Part shown: positions 24,869 through 36,798 of the stretch, piece after piece
Numbering within the stretch: the stretch's first letter is position 1
Layout: every line of letters starts with the position of its first letter
NCBI GenBank assembly: GCA_027625915.1
Contig: JANTQA010000057.1
Location: 11,656,001 to 11,720,000, forward strand
Reading direction: 5' to 3'
DNA from: Anaeramoeba flamelloides
Taxonomy: Eukaryota > Metamonada > Anaeramoebidae
Length of the DNA: 64,000 nt
The notes under the pieces: model-generated
The model's database searches: none
What the model was told of the DNA's origin: nothing
Seen by the model: only the letters and a program-made list of their open reading frames with translations
Translations under genes and position numbers: made by a program

Positions 24869-25579
24869 TCAGTCAAAGGGGCCCAGTTGTAATGTTATAA
24901 TACACGTGTTTAAAGGGTTTGCATAGATATTAGAAGAAAAATTTTATTTTGAAAATTTTCAAAATTGAAATCATTTTTTCACATTTCTACACATTTTTGT
25001 TTTTTTTTTTGTGTTTTTTTTAAAAACCTAATTCATTTGCAAAAAAATTTTTTATTGCAAGATCAATAGTCACTTGGTAAAAATGTGTTATCCAAAGGTC
25101 ATTGAAACCATGTAAAGATTGTTGAGAAATCTATTGATTTCTATTGCAATTCAATTCGATCTTTGATCTTGATATTTGTTTAATAAATGTGAAAAATTTT
25201 CACTTCATTTTCATTTTCTTTTTCAAATAGAGACCACAAATACCAACAAACTTTGTTTGGGGGCTTAATTTCTAAAAGAAAAGTGTAGAAAATGAAGTTA
25301 AAAATGTTTCATATTTATTATTCAAATACCAGTAGAAGTTCAAAACGAACATCGTTGTTTTTCTCAATATGGCCCTAAGAATTTGAGTTTTTCAATTTTC
25401 AAGAAAAGCTATTGATTAATTAGTTTTCTTTCAGACATGTATCAACATTTCTTTGAGGTGTATTATTCTCTTTATTTCTTATTAGTTCTTCAAAGGTCAA
25501 TTATATAAAATAATTGACATTTGAAAAAAACGTTGGGCCCCTTTGACTGAAACAGAGTTTATATATATATATATATATA
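24827..25579. mobile_element. Family B element with CAGTCAAAGGGGCCCA inverted ends inside TA repeats, complete copy
   Basis: CAGTCAAAGGGGCCCA at 24870-24885 is matched exactly by its reverse complement at 25534-25549, giving a 680 bp core. Outside the core the symmetry continues through AAACT(A/C)T(T/G)TTT into a (TA)n tract on each side. Ends beginning CAGT next to TA recall Tc1/mariner elements. Further copies lie at 30545-30975 (partial), 42115-43130 (broken, reversed) and 52188-52824 (reversed). No transposase is seen, so it is probably a non-autonomous element. Confidence 0.75.
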
Positions 25580-27099
25580 GATATAGATAGATTTTTTGAT
25601 ATTTCAAAGACATTTTTGACCATTAAAACAAATCTCCAATTTTTTCCAAAATCAAAAATCTTAAATTTTCTCATAATAAAACATATCAATATGTAATCCG
25701 GGGAGTGTAAAAAGATTTATTTTTTCCAGAGTTCGGGCATTTCTCTCTTCATCCAAAAAAAAAAAAAAATAAATAAATTTGAGATTATCTATTCAATGAT
25801 TCCATAAACCTTAAAAAATTTACTATACGAATAAATTCCAAAGATTAATCATTTATTAATAGAATTAACTCCAATACTGGTAGCTAAACTTTCAAGACAC
25901 TAATTCTCAACAAAATGATAGAAAATAAAAAAAATCTCAAATAAAGGCACAGAAAGTTTTGGAATTTATTTTCAACAGTTTGTGTACTAAACTCCCTTTC
26001 AAAAAGTATGACTCACCCGAAATAATAAATTGAAAAAAAATATATTAATATTCCTTTAGTATTCAAGAAGGACAAATAATTAAATCTGATTTGTAATTTA
26101 CTTTTTAATCCTTCTAAACAGATAAAAGCCTGATATTTTTAAAAATTAAAAAAAAATAAAACTAAAAACTAAAAAAAAGTAAATCAAAATTTTTGAAATG
26201 AAAATTACAGATTTTTTTAATTACAGGACTTTCACTGATAAAAAAGTTAACAAGAAGAATTTGTGTTCATAATTAAATTCATTTTAAAAGAAATTTCATC
26301 TACCAACATTTATAATTTTTATTAATCTTTTCGAAGATCTCTTTTTTTTTTCAACTTGATCTTTTTCTGAAAAAAAAAAAAAGAAAAAGAAAAAAAAAAA
26401 AAAACAAAAGAAATAAAGAAAAGGAAAAAGAAAAAGAAAAACAAAAATTTGAAAAAATTATAAAATTTGTAAAATTCGAATAAAAGATTCTGATACAAAA
26501 ATTTGAAAATATTTTTTTAGATAGGAATATGGGATAAATCCTCGAAACAACTCCCATTAATATTATAAATTGAGACAAAATTTTTGAAAAATAGTTTAAA
26601 ATCCAGAAATTTGTACCTTAATTTGAGATTTTTTTATTTTCTAACATATTTTTACAAGTTTGTGACTTAAAAGCCGAACTGACAGTAATCTCTGAAAAAA
26701 TCCATTTTTTTTTTGACAATTTGAAAAATTTTCAATCAAGATAGGAAAATCTATTAACCCCATATCTCCTGTAAAAAATATCAAAATGTACCTCAAATCC
26801 AGTGTAAAATTTGATTATACAAAAATTTTGGAAAATCGTCAATAGTCGATCGCATACATTGAAGGGTTACGAAAAAACATAAAAAAAAAACTAACAAATA
26901 TTTTGAAGAAACTGAATATTTTTTCCCTTTTAAATTTGTTATAAAACACCATGAAACATTATAGTAATAGTAAATAATTTTTTTTTTTTATTTTTCAAAG
27001 ATTTTTTTTTTTTTGATCCTAAAGATAAGCATCTTCAAATTGTGAACATTTTGGAGAAGGATTATTTTTAGGGAATTATAAAAATAGATATAAATATAT

Positions 27100-28166
27100 T
27101 TAAAGAAAGGAACTCATACTCTCACTATTACTTTCGTTAATGTCATCGTTAAGGCGTGTTTTTTCTGAGGGTTGTTTCTGAGAGTTGCTATTTATTTTTT
27201 TTGGTGTTTGAAACACATAAACAATCAAAAGAATGAAAGTAATTATGTCAAGGAGATGGAAACAAAAAAAAATCGATGATTTGCCAAAATCAGATAAAGA
27301 CTTGATCCAGATATAATACCCAATGAAGAATGGTAAACTTAAGCATTGCAATAACGCACAAATGGCAATAACCTTGTACATTTTTTTAAAATCACGAGTA
27401 AATTTTGATTGTCTCGTTTTGTTGATTTTGCGATTGATCCTCCATGAATAATAAAAGGACAGTAGCACAGGAAAAATAAAGGAAGTTGCTTCTAACACTC
27501 GAAAGGTTGTTGTGGTAGAGAACTTAGAAAAGATGAAAAAGAGGATCATTGTTACAAGCACATAAATAAACATCGCCACCCTTAAAAGCTTTTTTTTTTG
27601 CTGGACGAAGGCTCCTGAAGGATCTTTTGTGAAATATTCCAAAAAAAAATGAATGTTTGATCTAAATTGAAAGTGGAAAAACATTTTTTGAAAGAATTTT
27701 GGGGTTTGTTGTGCAAAGGATCAAAGGCAAAAATTAAAAAAAAAAGAAAACACAAAACAAAAGTTCGAAAAGAGATTTTACATTGGAAACAGCATCAACG
27801 AAAACCCAGCCACAAAAAATGAAAAATTAAAAGATGACAAAATTCGGTACATAAGTTCTTTTGTTAGCTTGGTATTAGTCAAGTCAATCAGAAAAGTTGC
27901 GGTTGAAGTGTAACAAAAAAGTGACACACTTACAAAATACAACTAAGGCGATCAGAGTTTTGTTTGTTATCAAGAAAGATTTCAAGTTAATGAAGAAGCA
28001 CACAGAAATTAATTAAGAGGAGTTGAAAAAATGTTTTTACCTTTTGATAAGTTATAGATCGGGAGTGGTTCACATGGAGGATGAAATAATAAATCCCAAG
28101 TGTCCCTAAGATGAAAAAGATAATTGATATGAGAATTGCAACAACAAAAAAGTTTTGGTTTTCCAT
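27100..28166 (-). CDS. Orphan seven-transmembrane protein, 282 residues, three exons
   Basis: Proposed exons: 28041-28166, 27782-27942 and 27100-27661, with donors GTAAAA at both introns and acceptors CCTTAG and ATTTAG. Phases 0 and 2 agree at the joins. The product has seven hydrophobic helices, at about residues 8-31, 43-63, 76-96, 122-141, 150-172, 192-215 and 225-247. A short Lys/Arg loop (RINRKINKTRQ) follows helix five, and a hydrophilic Ser/Asn-rich C-terminal tail of about 35 residues ends the protein. There is no signal peptide apart from helix one. The topology is that of a small GPCR-like or TOM1/THH1-like membrane protein, but I see no family-specific motif and do not assign a function. 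It is convergent with the ChAPs gene. The spliced structure is well supported; the family is unknown. Confidence 0.75.
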
Positions 28167-29589
28167 ATTTTTTTTTTCAAAAAAGTTGAAAATGAAAAAA
28201 TGATAATTCTTCAGCTTTTTTTTTTTTAATTACTTGACTTATAATTAGATAATAACCTTTATTTCCAAATATAATAACATTAGACAACATCTGTTCTTTA
28301 AATAAATTATTTTCAAGTCAAGAAAAAAACCTTTTTTTATGCCAATTTCTCCATATACTTTTTTTCTATTTTCTTATTATTTTGTGAAGGATCTTCATTA
28401 ATTCCTGATTAGAAATTTCTGAAAATGGTATTACTCTCAAGAAAACGAACTCTTTCTTTCAGAAACCCAAAAGAGTCTTGGAAAAAAAGATCCTTTAGGG
28501 ATAAATCTTGCATAACAAAAGGGTAAAAATTTGAAAATTTATTTTTGGTGATTTTTTCTACACAAATTTTGTTGATGCGAAGTGTCAAAAAATTCCGATA
28601 GACCAAGAAACCCAACTAAGAATATTTTTTTTGTGACAAAAAAACCTAAAACACGAGAAATTTCAAAATAACTCAGAAACCAATTTTTCCGATCAATTTA
28701 AAATATAAGGAAAAATTCAAAAAATTATTCCCCTTTTAAAGTTAAATATATTAATTATTCGGAAACTATTAATCTAATACCATAAGGACATTCTTTCAAT
28801 ATTCAAGATTTATCAATTTTAAATTTAGGTAAATGGAGAAATCGAAAACAAACTCAATCACAAAATTATTAAGAGGGAAGATGGGTTGAAAATTATAAAC
28901 GATTTTTGTTTTAAATAACAAAATCAGAATCATTTGTCACAATTTCAATAATTTGAATGAATTTTAATTTCAAGAAAAGTGTTTGGCTCTTGTGAATATC
29001 CATTAAATTAAGAAAAATATTCTGGAAAAAAAATTTTTTTATCAAGGTTTCTAATTTACATTTAAAATTATTGAAAAAATTATATACGAGAAATGTCCAA
29101 AAGGAAATTAAACCCACTATTTTTTAAATGTAAAAATAAATTAATTATTCTAAAAGATGTTTTCTAATATACAAATACTTTATCTAAAACATACTAGTAA
29201 TCAATTAGATTTTCTTTTTCAGTATATTCTATATTAGTTTACAAATTTTGGATTGTTTTGATTTTTACACATACCAAAGGGAAAAAAATCGAGACCTTCA
29301 ATAATTAATCAATAACTAATTAGAAAGGTCCGTGGCTACTTAATAATTAATATATTTATTCGTAAAAAGTGAATAAATTTTTATTTTTTTATTAAAATTT
29401 TCAATTGGTAACAAAAATTGAATTTGCTGGGTTTTTTAATTTCTGTGCTTTTGATTTGGTAATGAGATTCAATTTTTTTTTCCATTTTTTATAAAAAAGA
29501 AAAATATTAAATTCATTGTATTTCTTATCTTATCAAAAGTTTTTAAAGTTGTTTATTACTTTTTCAAATCATTATTATACACTATTCAT

Positions 29590-30010
29590 TCTTCTATATT
29601 TTTAGGAATATTTTGTCAAGAATTTTGTTTTTTGAGATAATTCTTTTTGTTAACCTAATAAATGTTTTATTTAATTTATGAAAAATACTTGTATTCTTTT
29701 CAGAAGAATAGTTATCACTATTAAAGTTTAAAGTCGTTTCAACATTTTACTTTGAAATTGTGTATATGTTCAAAGATGAAATTCGATTTTTCACAAAAAA
29801 ATTTTATGAAAAATATTTGGAAACAATGTAATTGTATACAAAACAATCAAAATATCATTTTTTTCTGAAATAATGATTAAAATTGTTCTAAAGTTTTGGG
29901 TAAGACCAAACAATTTGTTAAAAATATTTTTTAAATTTTGAAATTTTTTGTTCATTTTTTTGTTATTTTTTTTTCAAATATAAAAACAGAATTTTTAAAA
30001 CTTTAAAGAA
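29590..30010. repeat. Family C dispersed repeat, copy 2
   Basis: Diverged relative of 22490-22960 in the same orientation, sharing TTTTTTGAGATAATTCTTTT and, near its end, CAAACAATTTGTTAAAAA. No coding capacity is seen. Confidence 0.5.
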
Positions 30011-30081
30011 TAAAATATTTTGATCTATTAGATTTGAATTGAATAAATAAATTGATATTGAAATTTTATCAATTTTTTAAT

Positions 30082-30129
30082 TTATTTATTATTATTATTA
30101 TTGTTGTTGTTGTTATTATTATTATTATT

Positions 30130-30215
<86 letters not shown>
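30082..30215. repeat. ATT/GTT trinucleotide microsatellite
   Basis: ATT units grade into GTT, then ATT, then a run of more than 25 GTT units. It is non-coding and far from any exon. Open frames across it would give pure valine or leucine and are not genes. Confidence 0.95.
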
Positions 30216-30544
30216 ACAAATTACACACAATTTATTATGTAACTTCAATCTCTTAAAGAAAATTTAAGTGGAAAAACATAGATTCCATGATTTTTAAAGA
30301 GAATGAAATATGAAAAATATCATATAAAGCAAAAGAAATAAAAAATCGAGAAGAAAAATTGAAAAAAGAAAAAAGAAAAAGAAATAAATTAATAAAAGGG
30401 TTAATAAAATAAAAATTGGAAAAAATCATAAATAAAACCATTACTATCTTTCGTTAAAACACCCTCAAAATCACATCCACCATATTTCTTGTTGATTTAC
30501 TTTAATTTGATAATTTTTTATTAATAGTTTTATCAGGATATGTA

Positions 30545-30975
30545 ATCTAATGGTGTTTTTTTCTCTTGTTTTTTTTTTTTATTTTATACACATAAATAAT
30601 TCTTAATTTTTTATTTATTGCAAGACAAATAATCACTTGTAAAAATGTGTTATTCTAAGGTTATTGAAAGTGTTCAAATGATTCTCGAAGAACCATCTTG
30701 ATTTATATTGCATTTTATATTGAAATTCAATAGGAGATCAAAATGAACCTTGTTGTTTTTCTCGATTGCTACCTAAGAATTTGAGTTTTTCAATTTTTTT
30801 TTAAAATCTATTGGTTTATTAGTTTTATTTCAGACAGATATCAAATATTTTTGATATGTATTATTCAACTTATTTCTTATTTATTCTTCAAAGATCAATT
30901 CTAAAAAATAATTAAAATTTGAAAAAAAATGTTGAGAAACTTTGAATGAAACAAAGTTTATATTATTGAAAGTAC
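30545..30975. repeat. Family B element, partial diverged copy
   Basis: Same orientation as 24870-25549. Shared parts are TTATTGCAAGA, AATCACTTG, AAAATGTGTTAT, GTTGTTTTTCTC, AAGAATTTGAGTTTTTCAAT and the right end ACTTTGAATGAAACAAAGTTTATAT. The left end is missing and the TIR is decayed. Confidence 0.6.
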
Positions 30976-31563
30976 AATATTTATTAAATTTTGAGAAAAA
31001 GTTGCAATTTTATTTCAAAAATTCCTCAAAAAAATTAAACAAAAAATAAAAAATAACTTCACATGTGCAAAAAAACTTAATAAATTAAGACCCCGATTTT
31101 GTGAATGTGTTGCAGTGTTATAATTCAAAAACTTTTTAAAAATAAAAAGATGATGATAAAAAAATTTTTTTCTTTATTTGTTTAATTCACAATAAAAGAA
31201 CGACAAATTAAGATTTTAATAATCAGATAATTTACTTTTTAGCTTGATTAATAAAAACAAAAAAGAACTGTTTAGGATTAATATAATTAATACTAAAAGG
31301 ATTGATTATTTTTATTTTAATAGAAGTAAACTTCCTGTTTTTCCTTAAAGGGAAAATAAATAAAAAGCATTTTAAGACTTAAAAGAGTGGGATAGGAATT
31401 CCCCATTAGATAAAAAAATCAAATTTTTCAAGTCATTAACCATAGAAATAATAACAAATTTTTAGCGACGCTAAATGGCTTTGAAATGGAAATTAAATAC
31501 ATGTTAGTCTGTAAATGCATTAATACTAAAGGAGTTGGGTGGAGAATAATCGTAACAATTTTG

Positions 31564-34500
31564 TTAGAAATCCCCAAAGTTATTATTACTTTCTATTATT
31601 ATGCGGGGCGCTTCGCCTTCGTAAACTCGGGATTTTTTTGGATGTAGATTGAGATTATTTTTTTTATTCATTCGAATCGGTTCCTTGTTTTGTAGCTTTG
31701 GTTGTTTTTTTTTAAAAGGTGATCGTTTTTTTTTAAAAGGCGATTTTTTTTTTTTTAAAGGTGATTGCTTTTTTTTTTGGTTTGGAATGTTTGGGTGAAC
31801 TGGTTTTTTAATAATGGAATCATGTTTATTTTCACCCTGTTTTGTATATTTTTTTGTTGGTAATTCTACAAATGATATAACTCTCTTCGTATAGTTATTT
31901 TTAATTTTTTTTTTTCTTTGATAACTTTTTGAACGTTTTGTTTTTGGTGAATTTTTCATATTTTTTTTCTTCTCATGGTTTTTTGATGTTTTTGTTTTTG
32001 GAGAATGTCTGTTATTTTTTTTAGAATCATTTTTCTCGTTTGTTTGAATTTTGGATTTTTTTTCATTTTTATTTACTTTTTTTCTGTTTGTTTTATTCAA
32101 CTTTTTGTTATTCTCTTTATTCTTGTCTATTTTTTGTTCATTTTTTATTAAATCATTTTTTTGTTTGGTTATTTTAGATTTCCTTGCAATGGCGGGTTGA
32201 GGTAGCATTTTTATGCTTTTTTTTGATTTTGATTTTGGTTTTGGTTTTGGTTTCTTTTGTTTTTCTGTTGTATTTTGTTTTAAAATTTGATCTGTTTTTT
32301 CTTTATTATCTTCAATTTTTTTAATTGTAATTTTTGTTTTGGGTTTAATTATTTCATATTCATTTAATTCTTCTTGATCATCCTCTGAAGAAGATGAAGC
32401 ACTTGTAGTTATTGATTCTAATGAATCTGTATCATCCTCAAGTTTCTCTATTTTCTCTTCATTATTGTTGTAGTTTTGATCCATCATTAGACTTTGGGTA
32501 ATAATTGAATTATTATTCATTCCAAAACTTAGCAAATTATTATTTTGTTTTGGTAAATAACGGGTTCTTAAGATTTCGTTATTCAATCCATCAAGTGGCA
32601 CTAAATCTTTGAGCTCAACAAGGTTGAATTCGGTAACAAATAATAAGTAATGCTTATAAACACTATTAAAATGCTTAAGAGCGCCTATTTCAACAATGTC
32701 GCGATAATGGCAAATATAAGCATGACCAAAGAGCCTAAATAATCTTTTAAAAATTAATCTTATTTGTTTCATGAAATTTTTTGGAAAGGGGATATTTTCG
32801 TCGGGTGGAAATAATTCTTAAAAATATGTGTTTTTATGAATGAAAATAAATAAATATCTGGTTAGATTTTTTTTTGAAATAAAATTAAATCCCAAAATTA
32901 TAAATATATAAAAAAAAAATACTAACTTGGATCTTGAATTTGAGTATCAATCCAACAGAGTAATTTTTCATTATATTCAGAAGCTATTATAAAATAAATA
33001 TATAAATGAATGAATATATGAATAATTGGAGAAATGAATTAATGGATAAATGGGATCTATTTATATATTAATTAATCTTATTTATACTAATGTGACAATA
33101 ACTATTTTTATGTGATCATTATTATTAAGGGTTGGTTATGATTTTTTCTGATTAAAGAGTGAAAATAAATAAAAATGTGATTCAAACTTTATTTTTTGGG
33201 ATGTCTCTTATTTCTCTGATTTTTGTAATTCCGAAAGAGATATCATTTTTAAAAGAATGGAAAACATAATTATTTGGTTTTTGGTATTAAAATGCTACAT
33301 TTGGTTGAAATGCAAAGTAAGCATAAAGGCCATATGATACAATTGATCGAATATTCTCTGGTATGAAAATACAATTTGTTTGGTTCATTTTATGATTTTC
33401 AATCCAAGTTATCCATTAAAGGCCGAGTTATTAAGGTGAATAAAAAAATTTTGAATAAAAAAAAATTCTTGAGCAATTTTAGTGAGTAATTAATACCAAT
33501 TAAAAACAAACCAGAATGTGATGTAAGATAGATCAATCAAAAATCAAAAATCAAAAAAAAAGGAAATTTTTTGAAAAAAGTGCCGAAGATCAACACTCAA
33601 TTTCCAATTTAAATCGTTTTGTAATATAATTTTAAATACAACTATATTAGTTTTGAAGTTTCACTATTTTACGCTTTTTTAATTTTTTTAGATTTTTTTT
33701 ATTTCTTATTCATTTCTCAAATGAGTTTTTTTAAAGAAAGAAAATTTAAAAATCCTTGCTTTGCCAAATGTAGATGGTTATATACAGCCACAAATTTGAT
33801 TAAATTTGATTAAATTGGATTAAATCGGCTTTGTACTCAAAGACAGGAATTTGTTTCAAATCGAGGAAATTTAAGTATTTGGAAATATAGAATAAGAAAA
33901 GATTAAATTTTTTTTTTTTACTATTTGGATTTTTTGAAATTAGGATCCTTTAAATTTTTTGTTTTTGTTAATTACATTTTTTCAAAATAGAGATTCTTTG
34001 AAACTTTTTTTTACAAAATTTGAATTTTTTAAATTGAGAATTCTTTGTAAACTTTTGTTTTTTCTAAATTTGGATTTTTGTTTGGTTATGATCCTTTGAA
34101 TTTTTTTTTTGAATGAATTTTTGAAATTGAGAATACTTTGAAATTTTTTTTATGAATTTGATTTTTTGTCTGTGAAGATCTAGATTGATTTTTTTCTTTT
34201 TGATTTGAATTTTTCTAAATTGAAAATCCTTTAAACATTTTTTTTTAATTGAATTTTTTTGTTTAAGAGATCCGATAAAGTTTTTTTTTTGTTAATTGAA
34301 TTATTTTATGAATCAAAAAGCTTTTAATACTTCTTTTTGATAATTGCTTTTTTTGAACCTTTGATCATTGAAAAGTTTTTTTTTTGATATATGTATTTTT
34401 GGAATTGAGATCATTGGAAATTTTTTTTTGCTATTTTATTTTTTTACTTTGAGATCTTTGGAAATTTTTATATTGGCTTATTATTTGGATTTCGATAATT

Positions 34501-36798
34501 GAGATCCTTTGAATTTTTTATTTTGTTATTTGAATTTTTTTAGACTAAAGAAGTGCAATTTAACATTTTCCTTTTTAGTGACAAACAATTCCTTAATTAT
34601 GGAACAGATACATGGTAAGTGATTAGGTACTTGAGCGAAATAATTTGGGATTTTTAATAAAAGAATATTGAAAAAAAATACGTCCGTTTTAGAAGAGTGA
34701 TGACTTTTTTAAAACAGTTTTGAAAGTTTCCATTAAAAAAAAAGTGAAAAATTTTTCAGAATTAAAACTTTTTTTAAAGATGCTTGTTTTTAAAAAGAGA
34801 AAAATTTTTCTGAATTAAAACCTTTATCAAGTTTTCTATTTTAATAAAGTGATAACACAGTCTTTAAGTGCGAGGTAGAAGTTGGGGTGGGAAGGGAAGC
34901 ACTTTTTTCAAAAAAATTTTTCACTTGTTTAAAAGAGAAAACTTGTAAAAAGTTTTAATTTTAACAATATATAAAAAAAAAAGTTCATCACTTTTTTAAA
35001 ATTACTTTACTGGTATTTGGCTATTAAGGGATTATATTTGCCATGAGTTTCGTCCATAATCAAGGTATGTTGTAATTGGGTGCTTAATGGCAACATGGTT
35101 TACATGGTTTCTGTGACCCTAAAAAATCTATTATAAATATTACTGCACAATAAATTATTACATTTTTTATTCAGGATCACAATTATAAATTGCCATTTTT
35201 GATTTTTTTAATTACTTTTCCAAATCTAAAAATGAGAAACCCAAAATATCGTATCCCATTATTCGAGTATTTCATAATTCCAGATTTAGAACTTACAAAA
35301 GTAACTATTTTTATAATTTTTTAATTTCAAAGATTAACTCAATAACCATTAACATAAAACCCCAAAGACTGGTTAGTTTTGTTTTCTTTTTATGAAGCTA
35401 ATTGTATTATCGATCTATTCCCAATATTTGCGAAATAATTTGTCAAAAAAATCTATTCGTTAACTATTTAATTTTTTTAGCTAAATTGAATTTTTTAGCT
35501 ATTAATCTACATTTCCCCACAAATTTAAGAAAGATATTTTGCAACTTTGGAGTCTTTAGATTGATAATTCAACCTTTAAATTTGTGGTGAAATGCAGATT
35601 TTTTTCTGAAATTCTTGGGTTTTTTATATTAATCGAAAGAGATCATTTTTAATTAGAAAGGATAAACAAATAATACTACTTTAATAATTGATTTTTTAGA
35701 GACATTTCAACCATGTAGCACAAATGTGATTTCCGCCCAATAACAGCATAATTTAATCTTAGACTTCTCATTGGTAGAAGCTAATCCATTAAAAGTTAAT
35801 TATTATTGTTGTTGTTTTGAAAGGGAAAAAATTTTCATTTTGTTTTTGTTTTACTTTTTGTAATTGTTTATTTGAGTTTTATTTGGGAAACTTCGTTCAC
35901 CCAACAAAACAAAATCAAAAGAAAATAAAAATAGTCAAACAAGGAAATCGAAATTACCACTACCTCTTTTTAAAACTCTATTTGTAAAAGAAAAATAAGG
36001 AAAATTTTTTCCCATTCATTATTCAAATACCATTATTAAGAGCTGAAGTTATTTATTTGATCACTTTTATATGATTTACTTGATCTTGTGGAAAAATTAA
36101 TGTAATTATTAAGAGACCATTACTTTTTTTTTTGATCTTATTTCAAAAAAAATACAGTTGTGAAAAAAGAATTTCGACAAGATCAAAAATAAAAGCTTTT
36201 TTGAAAGACAATGAATTTCTGTTTATAAAAATAAAAAAAAAAAAAGAAAATGAATTTTTTACCACTACAAATATCATCAACAAAACCCAAAAGCGCATTT
36301 TGAAGTTAAAAAAAATAATTAGTGTTTTGTTTAGAAAGACAAATTTCTTCGAATGAATGAAATGACAAACCTTAGGCGAAGCGATTTACCACCTTCGTCC
36401 CATAAATATTCGTATAGTGGACCTGCATTCATTTTTGGGCCTAAAACAAAAAAAACAAAAAAACATTTTAAAAAAGACAAACACATTTTTGAATGGTTCA
36501 ATTATTCAGAAAGGAAACAACTATTTGTTGACTTTTTTATTAAATATAAATTTTTTTTACATATTTCTTTTGTACAATGACCCTGAATGATTCCAAAAAT
36601 TAAATTAGCTTTATTTAAAAACTCGACAGTATTTTCTGCGATCCAATCTTCGAGTTGTGAATCCTGTGGAAGTTGGACTTCTGTATTGCCAAACCCAAGA
36701 GTTTCTATTGATGGCTTATTTAAGTTATAACGAACAGTGTAAAAATTCTTCTTTTTTGAAAATTTGATAGTTTTGTTTTTTCTGCAAAAGAGATTCAT
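31564..36798 (-). CDS. MOB: MOB kinase-activator family protein with a long basic tail, about 532 residues, four exons
   Basis: MOB proteins bind and activate NDR/LATS kinases. Proposed exons: 36561-36798, 36390-36440, 32927-32983 and 31564-32816, total 533 codons, in frame throughout. The domain spans about residues 40-205: LPQDSQLEDWIAENTVEFLN matches the first MOB helix, followed by CPKMNAGPLYEYLW and IPFPKNF, then FKRLFRLFGHAYICHY. The zinc ligands are all present (Cys75, Cys80, His147, His152). The exon 2 donor is chosen as GTAAAT because it keeps the frame; the nearby GTTTGT does not. This leaves the loop after YEYLW about nine residues shorter than in MOB1. Residues 205-532 are an extension absent from ordinary MOBs (about 215 residues): an acidic Ser-rich part, then Lys-rich sequence with SPKTK and SPFKKK repeats. 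An ATG 33 bp upstream (36831) is an alternative start. MOB1 versus MOB2 type is not settled. Confidence 0.85.
33900..34560. repeat. Degenerate tandem-like tract of GATCCTTTGAA(T)n units
   Basis: A unit of roughly 50-60 bp recurs about ten times with heavy variation: (G)GAT(C)CTTTGAAATTTTTT followed by a T run and TTTGAATTTTT. The spacing is irregular. It lies in giant intron 2 of the MOB gene. This may be an expanded T-rich minisatellite. Confidence 0.5.
34690..35015. repeat. Family E inverted-repeat element (MITE-like)
   Basis: Ends carry GTGATGACTTTTTTAAAA and, inverted, GTGATGAACTTTTT. Inner blocks TCAGAATTAAAACTTTTTTT and its inverted partner resemble the copy at 13240-13535. A GC-richer centre (GGTAGAAGTTGGGGTGGGAA) corresponds to the centre of the other copies. 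It lies inside the MOB giant intron. Confidence 0.6.

Larger units (their letters stand above)
21196..27099. other. Repeat-bearing intergenic DNA between two convergent genes
   Basis: The stretch contains a family C copy (22490-22960) and a family B copy (24827-25579). Purine-rich A/G tracts occur near 23460-23510, 23880-23950 and 26375-26445. A 68-codon basic ORF at 23837-24043 looks like translated A/G-rich simple sequence. I see no credible gene. Confidence 0.55.
28167..31563. other. Repeat-bearing intergenic DNA upstream of the seven-helix gene
   Basis: Holds a family C copy, a long ATT/GTT microsatellite and a partial family B copy, annotated separately. The open stretches at 28409-28615 and 28911-29117 lack any domain or codon signal. 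A phrase GTGTCAAAAAATTCCGATAG near 28578 recurs in similar form near 22334 and 50128. Confidence 0.5.
32984..36389 (-). other. Giant intron 2 of the MOB gene, about 3406 bp
   Basis: It separates the exon holding CPKMNAGPLYEYL from the exon holding SEYNEKLLCWIDTQ. The acceptor is ATAATAG|CT; the preferred donor is GTG|GTAAAT. It contains a family E copy (34690-35015), many T-run blocks at 33900-34550 and no supported ORF. The neighbouring MOB introns are 120 and 110 bp. Confidence 0.65.

Noticed and set aside
30082-30215. Poly-Val reading frame
   Set aside because: It is a pure GTT microsatellite.
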